A DNA stretch of 7,934 bases from an uncultured Planctomycetota bacterium (GTDB lineage: Bacteria; Planctomycetota; Planctomycetia; Pirellulales; Thermoguttaceae), in contig CADBTE010000101.1 of assembly GCA_902797455.1 (NCBI GenBank), positions 1 through 7,934 of the forward strand, read 5' to 3'. Of the stretch, positions 1 to 3,885 are shown piece by piece. Every line of letters starts with the position of its first letter. Within the stretch, counting starts at the first letter, position 1. The notes under the pieces are model-generated. The model searched no databases, was not told where the DNA came from, and saw only the letters and a program-made list of their open reading frames with translations. The position numbers and the translations under genes are program-made.

Positions 1-1
1 C

Positions 2-1312
2 GCGGCGGTTCTGTTCGGTTTGGCTTTCGGCTCGGCGCGCGCCGACACCTGTTCCCTGACGCTCACGACCCCCAAGTCTGTCCTTCCCGAGGATGAAAAG
101 CAGACCATCTGCGTTAAGGTCGGCATCAAGGGGTTCGAGCTCAAGAGCGATAAACAGCGCAAGCCGCTCAACGTCGCGCTGGTCCTCGACCGCAGCGGTT
201 CCATGTCGGGCGATAAGATCCAAAACGCCCGGCTGGCGGCCTGCGAGGCGGTGGAGCTGCTGCGCGCCGACGACATCGTCTCGGTCGTCGCCTACGACTC
301 CGACGTCGAGGTGATTGTCCCCGCCACGAAGAAGGGGGACGGGAAAGAAATCCTCGGCAAGATCAATTCACTCAAAGCCGGTGGGACCACCGCCCTGTAT
401 GCAGGAACCAAACAAGGCGCCGATGAGGTCAAAAAGTTCCTCGACAACGAACATATCAATCGGGTAATCCTCTTAAGCGACGGCCAGGCCAACGTCGGTC
501 CCAGTTCGGTCGAGGAGCTGGGGGAACTGGGCAAAAAACTCGGCGGTGAGGGAATCTGCGTCACCACGTTCGGGCTGGGGGAAGGGTACAACGAAGATCT
601 GATGATCGCCCTGGCCCAGAAGAGCGACGGAAACCACGTTTTTATCACCAAGGCCTCAAATATGACCGAGGTCTTTTCCGAGGAGTTCCAAGACGCCGCC
701 GAGGTGGTCGCCCAGGAAGTCACCTGCAAGCTCAAGTGTGAGGAGGGGGTCCGCCCGGTGAGGATCCTCAACAGCGAAGGGAATATCGACGGCGGCACCG
801 TCTCGTTCTCGCTGAACCAAATTTACTCCGGCCGGGAACGCTACGTGATGGTCGAGGTCGAGGTCCCCGCCGGCAGCGACGGACAGTCGCGCAAGGTCGC
901 CGCCTGCTCGGTCACCTACGCCAATATGTCGACCAACACGACCGAGGAGCTGACGGCGGAATTGTCCGTTCGTTTTTCCGCCAGCGACGATCAGATCAAA
1001 GCGTCGGTCGATAAACAGGTCAGCGAGGAATACGCCTCCCAGGTCGCCATTCTCACGAATATGGAAGCGACCGCTCTGCGCGACGCCGGCAAGGTCAGCG
1101 AGGCCCGCAAATTGCTCAAGAGTAATTCCAGTTTCCTCCGGTCGATGAGCGACTCCCTCGGCGGATCCTCCGCTCTGGAAGCCGACGCCGCGATGAACGA
1201 CATGCAGGAGGAATCCCTCGGCGACGACAGCAGCTGGAACAGCAACCGCAAAAAAATGCGGGCCAACCAAGCCGCGCCGATGAAGCAGCAGCGCTCCGGG
1301 CCGGTGAAATAA
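2..1312 (+). CDS. Exported von Willebrand factor A domain protein (5' partial)
   Basis: The open frame runs off the left window edge. The first visible codons read AAVLFGLAFGSARA-DT, the hydrophobic core and A-R-A cleavage site of a signal peptide, so the true start lies upstream and the in-frame TTG at 20 is probably not the start. Numbering from that TTG, a vWA domain spans roughly residues 48-235. It has a complete metal-ion-dependent adhesion site: D57-R-S59-G-S61, T123/T124 in the GGTTAL segment, and D153 in LLSDGQ. A beta-rich segment follows (about 235-325), then a helical segment (about 335-385) and a polar, basic C-terminal tail. No second membrane helix is seen, so the product is probably periplasmic or secreted. 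The architecture resembles the YfbK-like group of vWA proteins; the specific role and ligand are unknown. It ends 16 nt before coaB on the same strand, so the two may be co-transcribed. The vWA call is firm; the function is not assigned. Confidence 0.85.
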   Translation, partial: AAVLFGLAFGSARADTCSLTLTTPKSVLPEDEKQTICVKVGIKGFELKSDKQRKPLNVALVLDRSGSMSGDKIQNARLAACEAVELLRADDIVSVVAYDSDVEVIVPATKKGDGKEILGKINSLKAGGTTALYAGTKQGADEVKKFLDNEHINRVILLSDGQANVGPSSVEELGELGKKLGGEGICVTTFGLGEGYNEDLMIALAQKSDGNHVFITKASNMTEVFSEEFQDAAEVVAQEVTCKLKCEEGVRPVRILNSEGNIDGGTVSFSLNQIYSGRERYVMVEVEVPAGSDGQSRKVAACSVTYANMSTNTTEELTAELSVRFSASDDQIKASVDKQVSEEYASQVAILTNMEATALRDAGKVSEARKLLKSNSSFLRSMSDSLGGSSALEADAAMNDMQEESLGDDSSWNSNRKKMRANQAAPMKQQRSGPVK

Positions 1313-1328
1313 CTTTCTTTGTGAATCT

Positions 1329-1979
1329 ATGCGAAAGACCATTATTATCACCTCGGGGCCGACCAGAGAGTATTTAGACCCGGTTCGTTATCTCACCAAC
1401 GCCTCCAGCGGCCGTATGGGGGCGGCTTTAGCCAAAGCCGCCCTGGCGCTGGGCTGCCGGGTCCAAGTGATCTCCGGGCCGGTGGAAATCACCTACCCGA
1501 CCGGCGCCGAGGTCTTTCCGGTCATCACCACCGAGGAGATGCTCAAGTGCGCCCGCCGTCTTTATCCCGACGCCGTCGGGATCATCGGCGCGGCGGCGCC
1601 GTGCGATTTTCGGCCCCGGCTCCCCCGCCGCAGGAAGATCACCAAAGAGTGCCTCACCGACGAGGGTCTCACCTTAGAGCTGGTGCAGACCCCCGATATT
1701 CTCGTGGCGCTGGGGAAGATCAAGCGGCCCGACCAGTGGCTCATCGCCTTCGCGCTGGAGACCCACAACTGCTACTCCAGAGCGAAGGCGAAGCTGCGCC
1801 TTAAAAACGCGGATTTCGTCGCTCTCAACCATCCGGAGGTCATCGGCAGCGACATCACCGACCTGGAGATTCTCGACCACACCGGCCCGCTTGTGCGGTT
1901 TCAGGGGAGCAAAGACGAGGTCTCCCGCCGTCTTGTGGAGATGATCACCCGCGCGTGGCGGGACAAAAACAAAAAGTAG
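1329..1979 (+). CDS. coaB: Phosphopantothenate-cysteine ligase (CoaB domain, stand-alone)
   Basis: This 216-residue protein aligns along its length with the C-terminal CoaB half of bacterial CoaBC. CoaB joins 4'-phosphopantothenate to cysteine after nucleotide activation, a step of coenzyme A synthesis in the cytoplasm. Visible family motifs are ITSGPTREYLDPVRYLTNASSGRMG at residues 7-31 (residue N24 matches the catalytic Asn of the N-x-SSG-x-MG motif), SGP at 49-51, GAAAPCDFRP at 87-96 (the AAVADYR motif), KITK at 103-106 carrying the conserved Lys, TPDIL at 121-125, AFALET at 140-145 and a final D-x-T/D-hinge region. The CoaC flavoprotein decarboxylase half is absent from the N terminus. 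The only reasonable start is ATG 1329; there is no obvious Shine-Dalgarno sequence, so translation may be coupled to the vWA gene 16 nt upstream. Transcription should end at the hairpin at 2021-2066. The family is clear; whether the protein acts as a separate CoaB subunit paired with a CoaC encoded elsewhere is inferred. Confidence 0.88.
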   Translation: MRKTIIITSGPTREYLDPVRYLTNASSGRMGAALAKAALALGCRVQVISGPVEITYPTGAEVFPVITTEEMLKCARRLYPDAVGIIGAAAPCDFRPRLPRRRKITKECLTDEGLTLELVQTPDILVALGKIKRPDQWLIAFALETHNCYSRAKAKLRLKNADFVALNHPEVIGSDITDLEILDHTGPLVRFQGSKDEVSRRLVEMITRAWRDKNKK

Positions 1980-2020
1980 AGACACCATTCTAAACGCCGG
2001 ACACAGACGCGTATCGGCGA

Positions 2021-2066
2021 AAAAAACGCGCTCCCCGGGATCGTTGTTCCTGGGAGCGCGTTTTTT
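2021..2066. terminator. Bidirectional intrinsic terminator between convergent coaB and dnaN
   Basis: A perfect 15-bp inverted repeat (2021-2035 with 2052-2066) has six A's on its left outer edge and six T's on its right outer edge around a GC-rich core CGCGCTCCC/GGGAGCGCG. The 16-nt loop can add a 3-bp inner stem (GGA 2038-2040 with TCC 2048-2050). It begins 41 nt past the coaB stop and 23 nt past the dnaN stop. The A/T flanks give a U-tract in both directions, so it can end both convergent transcripts. Confidence 0.92.
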
Positions 2067-2089
2067 ATCCCTTCCGGATCAAAGACCCA

Positions 2090-3193
2090 TCAGCTCATCG
2101 GCATCACCAAGTAGCGATAGCCGTCGGAGGTCTTGAACAGCGCGGCGCTGTTATCGTTGAGATACAGCTCCACCTGCGTTTCGGGATTGAGGATCTTGAG
2201 GAAGTCGAGGATAAAAGTCGGCTCGAACTTCAGATCCAACGGCTCGGCGTCGTAGTTGATCGGCATCGACAGGAGCGACTGACCGCGTTCACTCCCCTGG
2301 GCGGTCAGGACCAGGCGGCCGGTGGAGAACTGAAACAGCAGCGCCGGCTGCTTGACGGTGCGCGGAATCTTCGCCTCGCGGATCAGCTGCGTTAAAGGAC
2401 CGGCGAGGAAATCGACATGGACAAAATCTTTGATCTTGTCGTCGGTGGGGAACATGTTTCTCCAGCGGGGGAAGCGGCCTTGGATCAGGCGGCCGCGCAG
2501 CATCGAGTTCCCCCACAGGAAGTGAATCCGCCCTTCACGAATAACGCAGCGGATTTTCTCTTCGCCGGAGAAGATTCTCTCGGCGATGTCTAAGGTCCCC
2601 AGCGATACAATCGACTCGTTTTCGGTCGTCAGGTTTCCGACCTGATTCGCGGTCGATTCCTGATTGGTCATTCGGCGCGAATCGGTCGATATCCCCGCGA
2701 ACCGCCCTTCGGTCATTTCGATCAGGACACCGCTGAGCGCGTACTTGGTATTCTCACGCTCGGTAGCGTATTTCGTTCGGGTGATCAGCTGACGCAGGGT
2801 GTCGGCGGTAATCTCGTGGTACTCGTCGGCCTCGATCAGCTCGATGTCGGGGAAATTGTCGGGATCGATCGTCGGGATATCGCAGTAGCGGCCGTCGAAC
2901 AGGGAGAGCTGATTCCCCCGGCTTTCGACCAAGATTTCGTTGTCGCGGCAGACCTGGAGAATCTCTTTGAGCAGATCCTTCGGAAGAATCGTCGATCCGG
3001 GTTCCTGCACGTTGACACCATCGAGCTGCAGACGAACCGAATTGTCCAGATCCGACGCCATGAAGATCAGGTGCCCGTTTTCGGCCTTGAGCTTGATATT
3101 CTGGAAGACGTTCTTGATGTCGTTGACCGCGGCGGTCGCGGCGGCGACGTTGAACGTTTGAGCAAAAGCGGTCTTGTTACAGGTGAATTTCAT
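2090..3193 (-). CDS. dnaN: DNA polymerase III sliding clamp, beta subunit
   Basis: This is the processivity clamp that closes around DNA as a dimer and tethers polymerase III and other clamp-binding proteins. The protein has 367 residues, the normal family length, and the three-fold clamp layout: domain 1 about 1-120 (starting MKFTCNKTAF, with a FPDIE-like end), domain 2 about 125-245 (KYATERENTKYALSGVLIEM, then STDSRRM), and domain 3 about 250-367, with the C terminus YRYLVMPMS matching the classic VVMPMRL ending that forms part of the peptide-binding pocket. Start choice: an ATG also exists at 3199, only 2 nt from the GGAG at 3202-3205. ATG 3193 is 8 nt from it and gives the usual MKF beginning, so 3193 is preferred. 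The gene is convergent with coaB and lies downstream of the candidate replication origin. Neither dnaA nor recF is next to it. The identification is very secure. Confidence 0.97.
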   Translation of the reverse strand: MKFTCNKTAFAQTFNVAAATAAVNDIKNVFQNIKLKAENGHLIFMASDLDNSVRLQLDGVNVQEPGSTILPKDLLKEILQVCRDNEILVESRGNQLSLFDGRYCDIPTIDPDNFPDIELIEADEYHEITADTLRQLITRTKYATERENTKYALSGVLIEMTEGRFAGISTDSRRMTNQESTANQVGNLTTENESIVSLGTLDIAERIFSGEEKIRCVIREGRIHFLWGNSMLRGRLIQGRFPRWRNMFPTDDKIKDFVHVDFLAGPLTQLIREAKIPRTVKQPALLFQFSTGRLVLTAQGSERGQSLLSMPINYDAEPLDLKFEPTFILDFLKILNPETQVELYLNDNSAALFKTSDGYRYLVMPMS

Positions 3194-3201
3194 CGTCATA
3201 A

Positions 3202-3205
3202 CTCC
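3202..3205 (-). promoter_or_regulatory. Shine-Dalgarno of dnaN that decides the start
   Basis: On the minus strand GGAG (within AGGGAG) lies 8 nt before ATG 3193 but only 2 nt before the upstream in-frame ATG 3199. This supports initiation at 3193. Confidence 0.7.
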
Positions 3206-3278
3206 CTATTCGATCGTGTCGTTGTTATATCTGGCGCCTGATACACCAATGGCTGTAAGTCACCGAGCCATAGGTCTT

Positions 3279-3287
3279 ATTCTAGCA
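3279..3287 (-). promoter_or_regulatory. Candidate extended -10 promoter for dnaN
   Basis: Minus-strand TGC-TAGAAT fits an extended -10 element (TGn plus one mismatch to TATAAT), about 85 nt upstream of the dnaN start. No convincing -35 hexamer lies 17-18 nt further upstream. It is the best sigma-70-like match near the gene, but it sits in AT-rich DNA where chance matches are common. Confidence 0.35.
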
Positions 3288-3300
3288 TAATTTTAACGGA

Positions 3301-3420
3301 TAGAAAGATTTTAGCGGGAAGAGAATGAAAAAAGAAGAAAAAAAGAAGATAGGCAGGTTTTATAATCTAGATAATATAAATAGAGTGTGTATAATTAGGT
3401 AATAGATAGAAGGAGGATAA
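3301..3420. other. AT-rich polypurine segment, candidate duplex unwinding element
   Basis: A hand count gives 33 G/C in 120 bases, against a clearly GC-richer surrounding. Positions 3327-3349 are an unbroken purine run on the plus strand (mostly GAA and A-tracts). Positions 3361-3404 are almost all A/T. Just right of the perfect DnaA box at 3386-3394, the plus strand reads TAA-TAG-A-TAG-AAG (3400-3411 approximately), trinucleotides of the 5'-[T/A]A[G/A] form described for DnaA-trio elements. An unwinding role is inferred from composition and position. Confidence 0.5.
3386..3394 (-). promoter_or_regulatory. DnaA box TTATACACA (perfect consensus)
   Basis: The plus strand reads TGTGTATAA; its reverse complement TTATACACA matches TTATNCACA at every position. 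It lies inside the AT-rich segment of the candidate origin. Confidence 0.7.
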
Positions 3421-3440
3421 TCTCTTGTAGGTTCCTTCCT

Positions 3441-3540
3441 TTCGATTGCCTCCGGCTCTTCACGCCGGCGCTGCGGCGGGCAGTTATCAACATCGAGGGG
3501 TCCCGCGTGCCGCGGCCGAGGCCGCGCCCCGCCCGAGGGT
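3441..3540. other. GC-rich block with small inverted repeats inside the origin region
   Basis: A hand count gives 74 G/C in 100. It contains CCGGC (3452-3456)/GCCGG (3464-3468) with a 7-nt loop, and CGCGGCC (3511-3517)/GGCCGCG (3520-3526) separated by GA. No open frame of useful length is apparent. The DnaA-like site at 3484-3492 interrupts it. Confidence 0.5.
3484..3492 (+). promoter_or_regulatory. DnaA-box-like TTATCAACA
   Basis: One mismatch to TTATNCACA (A for C at position 6). It is an AT-rich island inside the GC-rich block 3441-3540, and one of four identical copies in the region. Confidence 0.55.
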
Positions 3541-3594
3541 ACTCTCTGTTATTTAAAGAGAAAAGAGGGAGTATGATTATGTCCTCCCCGTTTC

Positions 3595-3603
3595 TGTTGA
3601 TAA
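3595..3603 (-). promoter_or_regulatory. DnaA-box-like TTATCAACA
   Basis: The plus strand reads TGTTGATAA. Same one-mismatch form as the copies at 3484, 3747 and 3764, here in the opposite orientation to the copy at 3484. Confidence 0.55.
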
Positions 3604-3617
3604 CTCAGCATCAAAAC

Positions 3618-3648
3618 CGTGAAACGCCGTAATTTACGATGTTTCACG
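3618..3648. repeat. 31-bp near-perfect palindrome with parS-like half sites
   Basis: Outer arms CGTGAAAC (3618-3625) and GTTTCACG (3641-3648) and inner arms CGTAA (3628-3632) and TTACG (3634-3638) share one centre at 3633; only the 2-bp steps between them (GC against AT) fail to pair. The outer arms equal the two halves of the ParB site parS (TGTTTCAC and GTGAAACA) but face outward instead of abutting. A protein-binding operator is likely; its protein is unknown. Confidence 0.6.
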
Positions 3649-3721
3649 AACAAAACAGGCGGTGGAAAACTTAACGAAAAACGGTCGATATCCTTTCGAT
3701 AACCTGTGAGTCTTTTGTTCG
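3647..3721. repeat. Interrupted inverted repeat CGAACAAAA / TTTTGTTCG
   Basis: A 9-bp perfect arm (3647-3655 with 3713-3721) is extended by CAGG (3656-3659) pairing with CCTG (3703-3706) across a 6-nt bulge. It begins inside the right arm of the 31-bp palindrome. The function is unknown; it may be fortuitous or part of the origin's structure. Confidence 0.35.
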
Positions 3722-3746
3722 CGGTTTATGATCCGTCATGGATCAG

Positions 3747-3772
3747 TGTTGATAAATGGATGTTTATCAACA
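3747..3772. repeat. Inverted pair of DnaA-box-like sites
   Basis: TGTTGATAAA (3747-3756) and TTTATCAACA (3763-3772) form a perfect 10-bp inverted repeat separated by 6 bp (TGGATG). Each arm contains a TTATCAACA 9-mer (3755-3747 minus, 3764-3772 plus). Back-to-back sites spaced about one to two helical turns suit cooperative binding of a dimeric or oligomeric protein; DnaA is the obvious candidate. Confidence 0.6.
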
Positions 3773-3796
3773 TTTCATAAACGTTTTATAGACGGT

Positions 3797-3805
3797 TTAT
3801 CCACA
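3797..3805 (+). promoter_or_regulatory. DnaA box TTATCCACA (perfect consensus)
   Basis: Identical to the strongest classical DnaA box. It lies 25 nt right of the inverted pair ending at 3772 and 3 nt left of the start of the mla terminator stem. Confidence 0.75.
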
Positions 3806-3808
3806 TAA

Positions 3809-3846
3809 AAAATCAGGGGTAAAACCACAGTTTTACCCCTGATTTT
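3809..3846 (-). terminator. Intrinsic terminator of the mla operon
   Basis: A perfect 17-bp stem (3809-3825 with 3830-3846) closes a CACA tetraloop. Read on the minus strand it follows the mlaD stop by about 40 nt and runs into six T's (complement of A's at 3807-3812). It should stop transcription heading left into the candidate origin. The outer A/T pairs give it some symmetry, but no gene ends at it from the left. Confidence 0.9.
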
Positions 3847-3885
3847 AGTTGTTTCTAAAATATCTTTCTGCCCCTCGCCGAATCT

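Larger units (their letters stand above)
3194..3885. other. Candidate chromosomal replication origin (oriC) region, gene-free
   Basis: This is the only long stretch without a credible gene. It separates dnaN from the mla operon and is organised like an origin. Six DnaA-box-like 9-mers occur: two perfect to TTATNCACA (3386-3394 minus, 3797-3805 plus) and four identical one-mismatch TTATCAACA copies (3484-3492 plus, 3595-3603 minus, 3747-3755 minus, 3764-3772 plus). There is also an AT-rich polypurine segment (3301-3420, about 28% GC by hand count), a GC-rich block (3441-3540, 74% GC by hand count) and several inverted repeats. Placement directly upstream of dnaN is a common oriC setting. The origin function is inferred; the motif content is observed. 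A terminator at 3809-3846 marks the right boundary. Confidence 0.72.

Noticed and set aside
20..22. TTG as start of the vWA protein
   Set aside because: The upstream in-frame codons encode the hydrophobic core of a signal peptide, so the start lies outside the window.
656..1351. Long minus-strand frame opposite the vWA gene
   Set aside because: Shadow of the vWA frame in GC-rich DNA; its sequence resembles no protein family, whereas the plus strand encodes a complete vWA metal site.
3361..3366. TATAAT on the plus strand as a rightward promoter
   Set aside because: There is no -35 element and no rightward gene downstream; such hexamers are expected in this AT-rich segment.
3410..3427. Perfect AAGGAGG Shine-Dalgarno-like sequence followed by TTG
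   Set aside because: The TTG at 3425 is followed at once by TAG, so there is no open frame; the motif is part of a purine-rich AT segment.
3573..3632. Small plus-strand frame starting ATGATTATG after GGGAG
   Set aside because: Only about 19 codons, crossing a DnaA-like site and the 31-bp palindrome; no recognisable peptide. Treated as non-coding.
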